A stretch of DNA of 64,000 nt. Origin: Halobacillus campisalis (GTDB lineage: Bacteria; Bacillota; Bacilli; Bacillales; Halobacillaceae). Under the pieces are notes generated by a model. The model worked only from the letters and a program-made list of their open reading frames with translations. It did no database searches and was not told where the DNA came from. Location: contig NZ_JAPVRC010000009.1 in NCBI RefSeq assembly GCF_030345335.1, positions 39,385-103,384 of the forward strand, written 5' to 3'. Made by a program: the position numbers and the translations under genes. This document shows positions 32,844-42,034 of the stretch, in pieces; position 1 is the stretch's first letter; each line of letters starts with the position of its first letter.

Positions 32844-34054
32844 TATGCGGTTTTAGAAGTGGTGATTTCTACGAACAGCGGATGCTTCGCTTGATAAGCA
32901 GACCATATGATACCTAAAGACACTGGAATCAATAAGAACAGGAATACGTAATTAGCTCCGATAGAAGAAGCTGTTAATCCGAATAGAGGCCCCGTGATGA
33001 CAACCGCACTCTGGTTGCAAAGCATCCGGAAGCTTGCCATCCGTCCATGGAATTCCTTTGCCGTTGCGATTTGCTGCACGGATTGGAGCAGGGATCGGAC
33101 GAAGGAAGTACCTATACCGATGAGACAAATGCCTAGAAAAGCCAGCACAATATGCTGAGTGATCCCCGCCAATAATAAACCGCAAGCCATGACCGCAAGA
33201 GAAAACACAGCTAAATTGTTTTTCATTCGATTCCACCACCATGCTCCTAAGACCCCTGCAGCGATACCTCCAACAGAAAAGGTTACATCAAGCGTTCCGT
33301 AAACGAAGGCGTTTTTTTCTAAATAGTCACTCGTATAGACCGATAAAAATCCGAGTGTCGTATGGAACGTCAACTGACCAAGCATCATCATCATGAATAA
33401 TCCATAAAGGAAGCTGTGGTTATTCAAATATCGAAATCCAGATCGCAGTTCAGATATAAAGGGTTCTCTGCAGGTTTTACGTGATTCTATCGTAGAAGTG
33501 TAATGTAGTTTGGCTACCGCCGTAAAAGCAGCAGCATAAAAAATCACGACTATAGTTATAGAAACAGGGGCAGCAAATAGACTTGAAAAAATCCCGCCCA
33601 TTGCTGCTCCTGCTATACTTCCTGAAATGGTGGCTGAACTTGATAGCGAGAAGATTCCAGGCAGGTCTTCTGGAAGGAACACTTCGGCCACAAGCGCCTG
33701 TAAGGAGGGACGGAAAAGCGATCCTGTCGTTTGTAAAACCATGTGTGTTAGGATCAGCCACCACGGGCTGATCCTTTCCAGAAAAAAGGCTACGCCTAAA
33801 ATGGTGAGGGCGGCCACACTGACCGCTCCTGCTATGACAGCTAATTTTTTTCGGTTGTAACGGTCGACGAGGACCCCGAAGATGACGTTAGAGAATAGTC
33901 CTGGTAAAAAGCCGAAGCTTACAAATAGTCCTGTGTACATAGCATCTTGTGTCCACTGAAATAAATACCACGTTATAATTACAAAATACATTGATCTTCC
34001 GCATTCATATAAAAAATATCCGGAAAGTAATTTTCGTGTATTTAATTGATCCAT
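32843..34054 (-). CDS. MFS transporter (MFS_3, EntS-like)
   Basis: This 403-residue protein has about 12 membrane segments. The motif GVLVDRYNRKKLAVIAG between helices 2 and 3 (about residue 58) is the MFS signature loop (G-x-x-x-D-R-x-x-R-K). The overall pattern resembles the MFS_3 drug/siderophore exporters. The cargo is unknown. ATG 34054 (MDQLNTRK) has GAGGTGAAATTG directly upstream and is preferred to the in-frame ATG at 34084. A LysR gene diverges 114 bases away, suggesting that it controls this exporter. Confidence 0.85.
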   Translation of the reverse strand: MDQLNTRKLLSGYFLYECGRSMYFVIITWYLFQWTQDAMYTGLFVSFGFLPGLFSNVIFGVLVDRYNRKKLAVIAGAVSVAALTILGVAFFLERISPWWLILTHMVLQTTGSLFRPSLQALVAEVFLPEDLPGIFSLSSSATISGSIAGAAMGGIFSSLFAAPVSITIVVIFYAAAFTAVAKLHYTSTIESRKTCREPFISELRSGFRYLNNHSFLYGLFMMMMLGQLTFHTTLGFLSVYTSDYLEKNAFVYGTLDVTFSVGGIAAGVLGAWWWNRMKNNLAVFSLAVMACGLLLAGITQHIVLAFLGICLIGIGTSFVRSLLQSVQQIATAKEFHGRMASFRMLCNQSAVVITGPLFGLTASSIGANYVFLFLLIPVSLGIIWSAYQAKHPLFVEITTSKTA

Positions 34055-34167
34055 CAATTTCACCTCATCCATGTGTCGATACATTTATCATAGGTCACTT
34101 CATGCGATAAGAATAATATTGATTTACAATAGTAATTGATAGGTATTAGTTATCAGGGGGGGAGTTT

Positions 34168-35022
34168 ATGAAAGTAGAAGATTATAGGCTTCTTATTCAG
34201 CTTGAATATTATAAAACCATACGGTCTACGGCTAGGCATGTGCTGATTTCACAACCTGCCATTACCCAGCGTTTGAGATTTATAGAAGATTATTTCGGAG
34301 TGGAGATTTTCGTTCGTACTTCAAGGCAGCTTGTTCTGACACCTTTAGGGGAAGCAGTTTTGCAACATGCTAAAGAGATGATAGCTAAAGAAGAGAAATT
34401 ACATGACCGAATAAGGAGCAGTAAGAACGAAGTGTCGGGTACATTATCACTAGGTGTCTCTTCGTTAGTCAGCCAGCATTATCTGCCTGGTCTTTTACAG
34501 GAATACACGAAGCTCTACCCTGAAGTAACCATAGATTTAGTGACAGGAGTAAGTGCAGAAATTAAACAAACGGCCTCTGCATATCACCTGGCAATTTTAC
34601 GAGGAGAGGCACTGCAGGGTTATGAACGTTTCCATCTGTTTGATGATCCTTTGTATTTATTTGATACTGAAGATTTTGCAAAAGGTAAGTACCGTACATT
34701 CATAGAATTCAAAACTGATGCCGATTATCAGAGGCTGGTTGAAGAATGGATGTATCAACAAATGGATTGGAAGGTCCGCCGGACGATGAAAGTAGACCAT
34801 TTTGAGACGGCAAAACAATTGATGGTCACAGGATTAGGAATGACTGTCTTACCAAAAAGCCTTATAACAAAGGAGTTGGAGAAGCTCCCGCATATCCCTT
34901 TATTAGACGAAGGAGTTCCGATTCAAAGAAAAACGTGGGCTTGTGTTAAAAAGGAAGTCCGCGCCCTTCCTCAAGTTGAAGCCTTTATCAATTTGTTAGA
35001 ATATAAAGTGTGGAAAGGATGA
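34168..35022 (+). CDS. LysR-family regulator, divergent from the MFS exporter
   Basis: This 284-residue regulator has an N-terminal winged helix (1-60; TARHVLISQPAITQRLRFIE), followed by the linker helix and effector domain (from about residue 90, GTLSLGVSSLVSQHYLPGLL). The effector domain is somewhat short, ending soon after GLGMTVLPKS. AGGGGGGGAG lies just before ATG. It probably controls the divergent MFS gene and itself. The nucleotidyltransferase gene begins five bases after its stop codon, so the two are cotranscribed. Confidence 0.87.
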   Translation: MKVEDYRLLIQLEYYKTIRSTARHVLISQPAITQRLRFIEDYFGVEIFVRTSRQLVLTPLGEAVLQHAKEMIAKEEKLHDRIRSSKNEVSGTLSLGVSSLVSQHYLPGLLQEYTKLYPEVTIDLVTGVSAEIKQTASAYHLAILRGEALQGYERFHLFDDPLYLFDTEDFAKGKYRTFIEFKTDADYQRLVEEWMYQQMDWKVRRTMKVDHFETAKQLMVTGLGMTVLPKSLITKELEKLPHIPLLDEGVPIQRKTWACVKKEVRALPQVEAFINLLEYKVWKG

Positions 35023-35026
35023 AACT

Positions 35027-35587
35027 ATGCTGGAAGATCAGCTGACTGAAATAGTAGAACAAACTGATTTTGTTCAGGAAGTTCTAGACGTGGCGGAAAG
35101 TGAATTCGATCATTACTACATTGGGGCAGGCTGCATTACTCAAAGTGTCTGGAACTATTTGTGCGGAAGGGAAGCTGGTTACGGTATTGGGGATATTGAT
35201 ATCGTTTACTACGATGCGCACGATCACACAGGTGAAAGAGAAGACTGGATAGAAGCTGTTTGTAATAAGAAGCTGGAGCATGCTGGTTATCCTATAGATG
35301 TTACGAATGAAGCGCGAGTGCACGTATGGTACGAGAAGAAATTCGGGAAGAAAATTCCGCCCTATCAATCCGTCGAAGAAGCGATTGATACATGGCCCGC
35401 CACAGCTTCAGCCATCGGAGTGAAAAAGACCAACGGTATCTACCAAATATATGCCCCTTATGGTCTGGATGATCTATTTCAACTGATTGTACGCCCGAAC
35501 AAGAAGATGATTCCACAGCATGTGTACGAAAAAAAGGTAAGCAAGTGGAAAAGACTTTGGCCGGAGCTTAAGATACAGAAGTGGTGA
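35027..35587 (+). CDS. Nucleotidyltransferase-like protein (NTP_transf_6, DUF925 family)
   Basis: This 186-residue protein has YIGAGCITQSVWNYLCGR followed by YGIGDIDIVYYD, the nucleotidyltransferase fold motif G-G/A-x9-D-x-D with Asp residues of IGDIDIVYYD as metal ligands. The C-terminal region IYAPYGLDDLFQLIVRPNKK is conserved in this family of uncharacterised bacterial proteins. The substrate is unknown. It is placed five bases after the LysR gene, hence cotranscribed. Confidence 0.8.
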   Translation: MLEDQLTEIVEQTDFVQEVLDVAESEFDHYYIGAGCITQSVWNYLCGREAGYGIGDIDIVYYDAHDHTGEREDWIEAVCNKKLEHAGYPIDVTNEARVHVWYEKKFGKKIPPYQSVEEAIDTWPATASAIGVKKTNGIYQIYAPYGLDDLFQLIVRPNKKMIPQHVYEKKVSKWKRLWPELKIQKW

Positions 35588-35669
35588 TTACCTTTCACGT
35601 ATAGTTGGTAATTTTTTTGTGTTCATTTTATTATGATAGTAACCATTTCTCTAGAGAGGATCATACATA

Positions 35670-36464
35670 ATGAACTATAACTCGTTAGATAAACTTGAAG
35701 AAATACAGCAAAATGAATTTATTAAAGCAGCCATTGACCATGTAGGAGCAGGGGTAGTCATTTCAGATCCTGAGCAGGAGGATAATCCGATTATCTATGT
35801 GAATAAGGGATTTGTGGACTTGTCAGGTTACGAAGCTGATGAAATTCTGGGATATAATTGCCGGTTCTTACAAGGAGAGGATACAGAAGAAGATTCTCTC
35901 GAAAAAATACGAGAGGCTCTCGCCAACTCTAAATCCGTGCAAGTCGAGCTTTTGAATTATAGGAAAGATGGGACGCCGTTTTGGAATGAACTCCAAATCT
36001 TCCCAGTCTATATAGAAAATATGGATCAAAACTTTTTTGTTGGTGTGCAAAAAGATATAACTAAAAGAAAAGATGCAGAAAACCTTGTGGGCCATTATTC
36101 CTCTGAAGTGAGACGTCTTTCAACCCCTATTGTCCCTATTGAGGAAAATATTTCAGTTCTTCCATTGATCGGAACGGTAGATGAAGATCGCTTGCAGCAA
36201 ATATTGGATGTCGTGAGCCATCATGTCCAGGAATCGAAGGAAGATTATCTCATCCTTGATTTATCCGCAGTGCATACGTTCAATAAAGATCTTCATATCG
36301 GAATCTACCAGCTGAACCAGCTGCTTGACCTCATGGGTACAACCCTCGTACTGACCGGAGTCAAACCGAACTTCGCACTCCAAAGTGCTCCTTATGTAAA
36401 TTTAGGAGAGCTGTCACTGAAGAGTTATATATCCGTGAAGCAGGCGCTGCAGGAAATACGGTGA
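35670..36464 (+). CDS. ytvA: Blue-light photoreceptor YtvA (LOV-STAS)
   Basis: This 264-residue protein has an N-terminal LOV (PAS) domain (about 15-130) with GYNCRFLQG; Cys64 is the residue that forms the flavin adduct under blue light. A connecting helix follows (about 130-150). The C-terminal STAS domain (about 155-262) includes LILDLSAVHTFN. Length and layout equal B. subtilis YtvA (261 residues), an input to the stressosome that raises the SigB general stress response in blue light (known). AGAGAGGATC lies upstream of ATG. It is monocistronic. Confidence 0.93.
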   Translation: MNYNSLDKLEEIQQNEFIKAAIDHVGAGVVISDPEQEDNPIIYVNKGFVDLSGYEADEILGYNCRFLQGEDTEEDSLEKIREALANSKSVQVELLNYRKDGTPFWNELQIFPVYIENMDQNFFVGVQKDITKRKDAENLVGHYSSEVRRLSTPIVPIEENISVLPLIGTVDEDRLQQILDVVSHHVQESKEDYLILDLSAVHTFNKDLHIGIYQLNQLLDLMGTTLVLTGVKPNFALQSAPYVNLGELSLKSYISVKQALQEIR

Positions 36465-36735
36465 ATCGCAGCGGCGGCACTGACCTGAAATACTTCTGAC
36501 GAGTTGCCGTATTCCTGTAATTATTAATCGGACATCTAATTTCTATGCTCACCTCGTACGAAAGTAATGATAATTAAACATTTCTACACTCCTCAAAAAG
36601 ATCTTTAAGTATGAAAAGTTGCAGAGCGTAAAACTCTAAGTACTATAGATGATCAATAAATGGCAAGCGGATGATTCGCACAATACATACAGGTTTTGTA
36701 TGATTTAATTAAATTGTTTTAATGGAGTGAGTGAA

Positions 36736-37896
36736 ATGAGTGATTTTATTCGTTCGTGGATAAGAAATGACAGGCAGGAGCGCTTATATACTAAAGCGTC
36801 TGTGATAGCTGAGGAAGCTCGTTCCCATGTAATTAAGACTGATCAAAATGCGGAGTTTTCGAACGAAACCTTAAAGGTCATGAAACTAGAAAAATATCCA
36901 TCCTTAAGTTTACCGGTTCAATTCGGGGGAGAAAGTCTTTCCTTATATGAGTTTTTGTTATTACAAGAGAAAATTGCTGAAGGAGATGGAGCAGCTGCTT
37001 TATCCATTGGCTGGCATTTAGGAATTATGATGGAGTTGAGCGATGAAAAAAGCTGGAAGAAACATCACTTCGAACGCCTGGCCAAAGAAGTGGCGGAGAA
37101 TCAAGCCGTCGTAAACAGGGCAGCTACAGAGCCTGCCACAGGAAGTCCTACTAGAGGAGGTATTCCTGAAACAACAGCTGTGCGGCAAGAGGATACCTAT
37201 ATTGTGAATGGTCGAAAAACCTTCACTTCCATGGCTGATCATTTGGATTATTATATCGTATCTGCTTATGTAGAGGATTTAGATGACATCGGCTGGTTTT
37301 TGATCGATCGCCACCAACCAGGGATTCGAGTTGAAAAGACGTGGGACACCCTCGGCATGCGCGGTACAGAGAGTGATGACTTAGTACTTGATCACGTGGA
37401 GCTTAGTACAGATGATTTAGTAGAAGTGAAAACCAAAGGAAGACCTTCGCCAAAAGGTTGGCTCCTGCATATTCCAGCTTGCTACCTTGGTATTGCACTT
37501 GCGGCTCGTAATGATGCCGTTAAATTTGCCAAGTCTTTTCAGCCCAACAGTTTAGATACTACAATTTCTGAAGTGGGTCATATACAGGATAAAATCGGGG
37601 AAATGGAATGGAAATTGATGCAGGCGCACAGTTTTATGTACAGCACGGCAAGACGCTGGGATGAGGAACCGGAGCAACGGGAAAATATGGGACCTGAGCT
37701 CGCCGCCGTCAAGCTCGCTGTTACGAATACTGCTGCCGAAGTCGTCGATTTGGCTATGCGTATTGCTGGAGGACGTGGTTTATCTAAGGACCAGCCTTTC
37801 GAGAAATATTATCGTGACGTGCGGGCAGGTCTCCATAATCCGCCGATGGACGATGCTGTGATAAGAATGCTTGCAGGGAAAGCCCTGCAAGCATGA
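36736..37896 (+). CDS. Acyl-CoA dehydrogenase family flavoprotein (YdbM/SfnB-like)
   Basis: This 386-residue member of the acyl-CoA dehydrogenase fold has an N-terminal helical domain with GDGAAALSIGWHLG (about 80) and NRAATEPATGSPTRGG, as in the FMN/FAD-binding loop region. A middle beta domain has VNGRKTFTSMADHLDYYIVS, and a C-terminal helical domain ends RIAGGRGLSKDQPFEKYYRDV. YdbM of B. subtilis (sulfur-starvation-induced) and SfnB/DszC-type flavoproteins share this build (family knowledge). The catalytic Glu of canonical fatty-acid enzymes is not obvious, so a sulfur-related monooxygenase role is possible. ATG 36736 has GGAGTGA upstream; GTG 36727 is an alternative. The last codons and stop region lie next to a perfect hairpin at 37869-37892. 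Confidence 0.8.
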   Translation: MSDFIRSWIRNDRQERLYTKASVIAEEARSHVIKTDQNAEFSNETLKVMKLEKYPSLSLPVQFGGESLSLYEFLLLQEKIAEGDGAAALSIGWHLGIMMELSDEKSWKKHHFERLAKEVAENQAVVNRAATEPATGSPTRGGIPETTAVRQEDTYIVNGRKTFTSMADHLDYYIVSAYVEDLDDIGWFLIDRHQPGIRVEKTWDTLGMRGTESDDLVLDHVELSTDDLVEVKTKGRPSPKGWLLHIPACYLGIALAARNDAVKFAKSFQPNSLDTTISEVGHIQDKIGEMEWKLMQAHSFMYSTARRWDEEPEQRENMGPELAAVKLAVTNTAAEVVDLAMRIAGGRGLSKDQPFEKYYRDVRAGLHNPPMDDAVIRMLAGKALQA

Positions 37897-37897
37897 G

Positions 37898-37928
37898 AGC
37901 TTAGACGTGTTATGTCTAAGCTTTTTTA
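37898..37928 (+). terminator. Terminator after the acyl-CoA dehydrogenase-like gene
   Basis: Stem AGCTTAGAC/GTCTAAGCT followed by five or more T residues, starting two bases after the stop codon. Confidence 0.85.
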
Positions 37929-37929
37929 T

Positions 37930-38374
37930 ATGAAGATATCTGCCATGATAAGATTGAAGTCTGAAAAAGAAACATTAAAGGATGACACTACCAACTTGTT
38001 AAAACTTCCTGATCTTGAGAAATGGTTTCGTTTTTTTGCTTGGAGCTTGGAGAAATGGGGTCTTGGAAATAGCTCGCTTTCCGCGGGGATGACGGCCAGC
38101 CTCCTCGAGCTAAAGCTCTGCGGGATCTAGCCAGTCCATCCATTCCCGCAGGAGTCTCACCATTTCCAAGACCCCATTACCATGGAGGGAGAAACGAAAC
38201 CCAAGGAAAGATATATGAAAAAGAAACTACAACAGTATTTCAGCTTTTTCGAATGCTCCCACGGAAAGCGAGCTATTCCTTGCCGCCCTGATCCATTAAC
38301 AAAATGTCTCGATAACGAGTTTTCCAGATAACTGCCATATAATTAAATAACTATCTAATGAAACAAACTTAGCC
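37930..38374. mobile_element. Composite repeat island 5
   Basis: This gene-free interval contains an intact A palindrome with a fourth arm class (38054-38178) and a remnant with CTCCCACGGAAAGCGAG (about 38255). The end segment GATAACTGCCATATAATTAA reaches AACTTAGCC at 38374, equivalent to the terminal inverted repeat of other islands. The left boundary is degraded. Confidence 0.6.
38054..38178. repeat. A-module palindrome, arm class 4
   Basis: Arms AATGGGGTCTTGGAAAT (38054-38070) and the exact complement at 38162-38178 form a 17-bp stem around the conserved core. The arm sequence is unlike the other three classes. Confidence 0.88.
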
Positions 38375-38383
38375 TTATACGAA

Positions 38384-38450
38384 AAAAATCGCTCCATTCG
38401 TTATGATGTTAGTGAATAAACCTAACAAAAAACGTAAAAGAGCGATTTTT
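38384..38450 (-). terminator. Nested hairpin after the DJ-1 family gene
   Basis: Outer stem AAAAATCGCTC (38384-38394) pairs with GAGCGATTTTT (38440-38450), with an inner TGTTAG/CTAACA stem (38407-38412 with 38422-38427). T runs flank it on both strands. It probably terminates the minus-strand gene ending at 38465, although the 45-base interior is unusual. Confidence 0.55.
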
Positions 38451-38464
38451 TTATGAGTAACTAT

Positions 38465-38989
38465 TTAGCTTTCAGCTAGCAAATCAGCAAAAGCTTTGGC
38501 GTACGGTGGGAGATCAGGCGGGCGTCTTGCCGATACGATATGTTCATCCTGAACGACTGCCTCATCATGCCAGATCGCTCCAGCATTGACCATATCATCC
38601 TTGATGCCCGGTGTGCTCGTCACTTGGCGGCCTTTTAGAATATCAGCTGAGATGAGCACCCAGCCAGCATGACAGATCTGCCCGATAGGCTTTTTGTTTT
38701 CGTCCATATGACGAACCATGTGAATGACGCTGTCATAACGGCGAAGTTTATCCGGGGACCACCCGCCTGGCACAAGAATCCCATCATAGTCTGCAGGATC
38801 AATGTCTTCAAAAGAATAATCAGCTGTAGCTGGAACACCGTATTTTCCTGGGTATTCTTCTCCAGCTTGTTCACCTACAAGATCCACGGTTGCACCTTCT
38901 TCTTGTAAACGAAGGAGGGGATACCATAATTCTAAATCTTCGAAATCTTTACTGACGAGAGCAATGACTTTTTTATTTTGTAATCTCAT
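38465..38989 (-). CDS. DJ-1/PfpI family protein (type 1 glutamine amidotransferase-like)
   Basis: This 174-residue protein has the nucleophile elbow GQICHAGW with Cys106-His107, the acidic residue in DFEDLEL near 17, and ILVPGGW near 72. This resembles YraA/PfpI general stress proteins, which act as glyoxalases, deglycases or proteases in the literature. AAGGAGG precedes the ATG. It is monocistronic; the DoxX-like gene upstream on the same strand stops 59 bases before its start. Confidence 0.87.
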   Translation of the reverse strand: MRLQNKKVIALVSKDFEDLELWYPLLRLQEEGATVDLVGEQAGEEYPGKYGVPATADYSFEDIDPADYDGILVPGGWSPDKLRRYDSVIHMVRHMDENKKPIGQICHAGWVLISADILKGRQVTSTPGIKDDMVNAGAIWHDEAVVQDEHIVSARRPPDLPPYAKAFADLLAES

Positions 38990-39048
38990 TGAGCTGCCTC
39001 CTTTATCTATCCTGTCTTCAGTGTATCAAATAGAATGGATGCACAACA

Positions 39049-39420
39049 CTATTTCGATACAGCGAGTACCCACCAGATGAGCAGCGGCTGGAAGAGAGGA
39101 CGTATCCAGAGAGCGGTGAGGTTGGTTTCCTCAGACCATGGCGCCGGTATCCCATGAATCGCCGCATAAATATTAGCGGGAAGAACAGCTAAGAGAAATA
39201 TGGCTGTAGCGATTCCCGCAAGACGTCTAGTTTGCGGGAAGATGAGGAATAACGAAAGCATCCACTCAATAATCGCGGTCACATAAACAACTTCCAGTTT
39301 GAACGGTACAAAATCAGGAAGCATTGCAGCAAAGCCTGTATCGTATATAAAATGAGCCACGCCGGCGAGAAAAAAGCCAGCGGCAAATAGGTACAAAGCC
39401 ATGATTTTAAAAGTCTTCAT
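39049..39420 (-). CDS. DoxX-family membrane protein
   Basis: This 123-residue protein with four membrane segments starts MKTFKIMALYLFAAGFFLAG. It has the conserved HFIYDTGFAAMLPDFVP segment and IEWMLSLFLIFPQTRRLAGI. DoxX-like proteins are small quinone- or redox-associated membrane proteins of poorly known function. ATG 39420 has GGGAG upstream. A longer in-frame version to 39489 lacks a ribosome binding site. It may be cotranscribed with the DJ-1 gene 59 bases downstream. Confidence 0.8.
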   Translation of the reverse strand: MKTFKIMALYLFAAGFFLAGVAHFIYDTGFAAMLPDFVPFKLEVVYVTAIIEWMLSLFLIFPQTRRLAGIATAIFLLAVLPANIYAAIHGIPAPWSEETNLTALWIRPLFQPLLIWWVLAVSK

Positions 39421-39585
39421 AAAAAGAACTCCCTTGTGAAACGTTTTTTGGTCGCCATGCGTATATAGGATGTGTGAAAAATAAGCCAAAGAGTTGATGC
39501 TAAAAGCTGATAAACAAGTATAATTAAATTTAAGTCTAGCATAATTTTCAAAGAATTTTTAAACTATTTTAAGGGGTCGAATATA

Positions 39586-40485
39586 ATGAAAAACCGTTTT
39601 ATAGTTGCGCTGATAGGGATTTTATTGGTGTCCGCTGCCCTTATTCCTAATAATGTCCAAGCTTCTACTGGTAATGAAAGCATCAATGAAAAGCTGGGGC
39701 TGCCTATTGTTGTATATGGAGATGCATTATCAGAGGAGCAAAAGTCAAAAGTCACTGAGCTATTGGAAGTTGGACAGCATGATGAAGTGGATGAGTTTAC
39801 TGTAACAGGCCAGGACATCGCTAACTACATCGGGGGAAATCCCAATTCAAATATGTATTCTTCTGTAAAAATCCTTCATAAGGATAACGGGGAAGGACTG
39901 AATATTGATATCGTCTCCCCGGACAACATTACGGAAGTCACAAAAGAAATGTACAGCAATGCGCTTCTCACGGCAGGAGTCGAAAATGCCGAAGTTTTTG
40001 TCGCTTCTTCTGTGCAAGTGAGTGGTCATTCTGCTTTGACAGGCATATATAAAGCCTATGATGCCAAAGGTGTCAAATTAGATGAAGATCGTATGGAAGT
40101 GGCGAGTGAGGAATTAGATGTCGCCACTTCGATTGCTGATGAGGGGGTAGACGAGGCAGAGGTCAGCGAGCTATTGACAGAAATCAAGAAAGCGATCGCT
40201 GAGCAAAACCCGGCTACTAAAGAAGAAATTGAACAAATCGTCGAAGAACAAATGAATAATTTGAATATCGAGCTGAGTGAAGAAGACCGGCAGAGGCTGA
40301 TTGATTTGTTTGAACAGATGAGAGATTTGAATATTAACTTTGATAACGTTAAAGATCAATTGGACGAACTGACTGGCGGAATTCAAGATGTCATAAACGA
40401 TGAAGGCTTTTGGAATAAAGTATCTACTGCGATACAGGATTTCTTTAAGGCACTGGCTGATTTCTTCAGGTCTATATTCAATTAA
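39586..40485 (+). CDS. ypuA: DUF1002 secreted protein (YpuA-like)
   Basis: This 299-residue exported protein has a signal peptide (about 1-27, ending VQAS). Conserved DUF1002 stretches are LPIVVYGDALSEEQKSKV, IANYIGGNPNSNMYSSVKIL and ALLTAGVENAEVFVASSVQVSGHSALTG (given here in parts). The C-terminal 100 residues are rich in Glu/Gln/Asn and probably a coiled coil. YpuA of B. subtilis (290 residues) belongs to this family; it is cell-envelope associated and of unknown function. AAGGGG lies 8 bases before ATG. It is monocistronic, ending at a terminator shared with the convergent regulator. Confidence 0.85.
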   Translation: MKNRFIVALIGILLVSAALIPNNVQASTGNESINEKLGLPIVVYGDALSEEQKSKVTELLEVGQHDEVDEFTVTGQDIANYIGGNPNSNMYSSVKILHKDNGEGLNIDIVSPDNITEVTKEMYSNALLTAGVENAEVFVASSVQVSGHSALTGIYKAYDAKGVKLDEDRMEVASEELDVATSIADEGVDEAEVSELLTEIKKAIAEQNPATKEEIEQIVEEQMNNLNIELSEEDRQRLIDLFEQMRDLNINFDNVKDQLDELTGGIQDVINDEGFWNKVSTAIQDFFKALADFFRSIFN

Positions 40486-40491
40486 TAAACT

Positions 40492-40525
40492 CGCCTCAGG
40501 TTCTGCTTAAGCAGAACCTGAGGCG
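40492..40525. terminator. Shared bidirectional terminator inside the 3' end of the HTH-TPR gene
   Basis: CGCCTCAGGTTCTGCTT and its exact complement form a 17-bp perfect palindrome. The last codons of the minus-strand regulator (stop at 40507) lie in it, so it must be read as coding sequence and also ends ypuA. Confidence 0.85.
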
Positions 40526-41793
40526 TTTTCAGTTATCTTAATATGAGAAAGGTAGGATTCGGCGGCACGTTTGTACTTCCCGGTTTCGTATAAATGATTC
40601 GCAAGCTTTAGATACAGGTGATCTAGAGGTTCTTTATCAGCATCTTGTTCGAAAAAACCGATGCAAGTTTCTAAACTTTGCTGGTACATTTCTTCATTAC
40701 CGGTTTGAAGATAATAATCGAGAAAAGCTTCGAGTAGATAATAATGGTCGGAAGGATGACAGACCTTTTGTTTTGCTTGATTGTATAAAGCTTCAGCTTC
40801 TCGTAACCGTCCTAAACTTACGTACGCTTTACACAAAGAATGATAGGTGATTTGTTTACTTGCGGTCAGGCTTTGTTCTTCTTTGAGTTGAAGGGCACGT
40901 TCAAGAAAGTCGCAAGCTGTCTCATTGCATCCAGCTTTACGCATGACCACACCTTTATTATGGAAGATTTGAGTGAGTAATCGCCGGTCATCCCAATCTT
41001 CTGCGCGTTTTTCAGCTTCTGTCAGGTAATCCATAGCTTCCTCGAATTTTTCTTGATTTAAATAAATGACGCCTACTAAATTGTACACCATAGATAGTTC
41101 ATTAGGCTGATGCAGACTTTCATAATAGCTTAAAGCCTCATGACTGTATGTAACAGCTGTACGGTAGTCACCCACTGCATTCGATAGTACCGCGATATTG
41201 TAAGTTAAAGCAGCTTTGACAGAAAGCGATTGATTATCGAAAGAGAAAAGTTTGTAGTGCTCAAGGCTCTTTGAGTATTCCGCCATCTGGTAGTATCGGA
41301 TGCCTAAACAATAGTGGTAGGCGTTTTTAACGTATAGAGGTGCTTCGTTCATTTGATCTTCATCGATAAATGGATGTATGTAAGCCTCATAAACACTCTG
41401 AGCTTCGTTATGGTTTTTGCACTTACAGTAGTAAGCGCACTTTAACAACAAATAATATAATTCCTGATTCACGTTCGATAAATAGCCATAATAATTTTCG
41501 TCCAGTGTCTCTATAAGAGGTTGGGCCTTTTTAATGTCTGTTATGATCAGCTGTTCAAGCTGGACCAGTATATGATGAACCTCAGGGTCTTCTTCTGCAT
41601 AGTGTTCAAAGAAAGTAAATGGTAAATCCAGAACCTGCGCAATCTTCCGAAGAGTCGGTGACCCAGGATTACGGTACCCATTTTCAATTTTACTGAGGTG
41701 AGCAGTGGATATCGAATCACCTGCAAGGTCGTTCAACGTCATATTATATATTTTACGGTAGATGTTAATTCTTTTTCCGATGTTCACAAGCAA
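40507..41793 (-). CDS. HTH-TPR transcriptional regulator (RRNPP-like)
   Basis: This 428-residue protein has an N-terminal Cro/C1-type helix-turn-helix (about 5-60, LNDLAGDSISTAHLSKIENG) followed by about eight tetratricopeptide-like repeats. Examples are YHYCLGIRYYQMAEYSKSLE, NLVGVIYLNQEKFEEAMDYL and HNKGVVMRKAGCNETACDFL. Size and build match NprR/PlcR/Rap-type quorum regulators, which bind short exported peptides. No pro-peptide gene was found downstream, so the ligand may be encoded elsewhere or the protein may act without one. It is divergent from the ECF sigma gene across 241 bases, a candidate target. Confidence 0.85.
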   Translation of the reverse strand: MLVNIGKRINIYRKIYNMTLNDLAGDSISTAHLSKIENGYRNPGSPTLRKIAQVLDLPFTFFEHYAEEDPEVHHILVQLEQLIITDIKKAQPLIETLDENYYGYLSNVNQELYYLLLKCAYYCKCKNHNEAQSVYEAYIHPFIDEDQMNEAPLYVKNAYHYCLGIRYYQMAEYSKSLEHYKLFSFDNQSLSVKAALTYNIAVLSNAVGDYRTAVTYSHEALSYYESLHQPNELSMVYNLVGVIYLNQEKFEEAMDYLTEAEKRAEDWDDRRLLTQIFHNKGVVMRKAGCNETACDFLERALQLKEEQSLTASKQITYHSLCKAYVSLGRLREAEALYNQAKQKVCHPSDHYYLLEAFLDYYLQTGNEEMYQQSLETCIGFFEQDADKEPLDHLYLKLANHLYETGKYKRAAESYLSHIKITENASGSA

Positions 41794-42034
41794 TCACCTC
41801 TTCTATCCCATATATGTCCATCATACATAATTTGTCTTGTTTTGAATAGGTCTAAAGAATTACGTAATTGGCTATTATGTAAAAAAATAATGAATGATGT
41901 TACAGATTGCGTTAATTTTCAAAAAAATTGCTTAATTCCTCTTCGATAATAGTACAAAAACAAGATTTGCATTTTGTGGGAATATTGTACGATTAAAATG
42001 AAAAGATGATTTCTCATAATGGAGTGGACCGAAT

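Noticed and set aside
36465..36735. Possible small RNA or gene between ytvA and the acyl-CoA dehydrogenase-like gene
   Set aside because: Only a weak imperfect hairpin spanning the ytvA stop region was seen; nothing supports a separate feature.
38375..38460. Remnant of an insertion sequence left of the DJ-1 gene
   Set aside because: The nested hairpin resembles an IS end, but no transposase fragment or direct repeat was found; a terminator is simpler.
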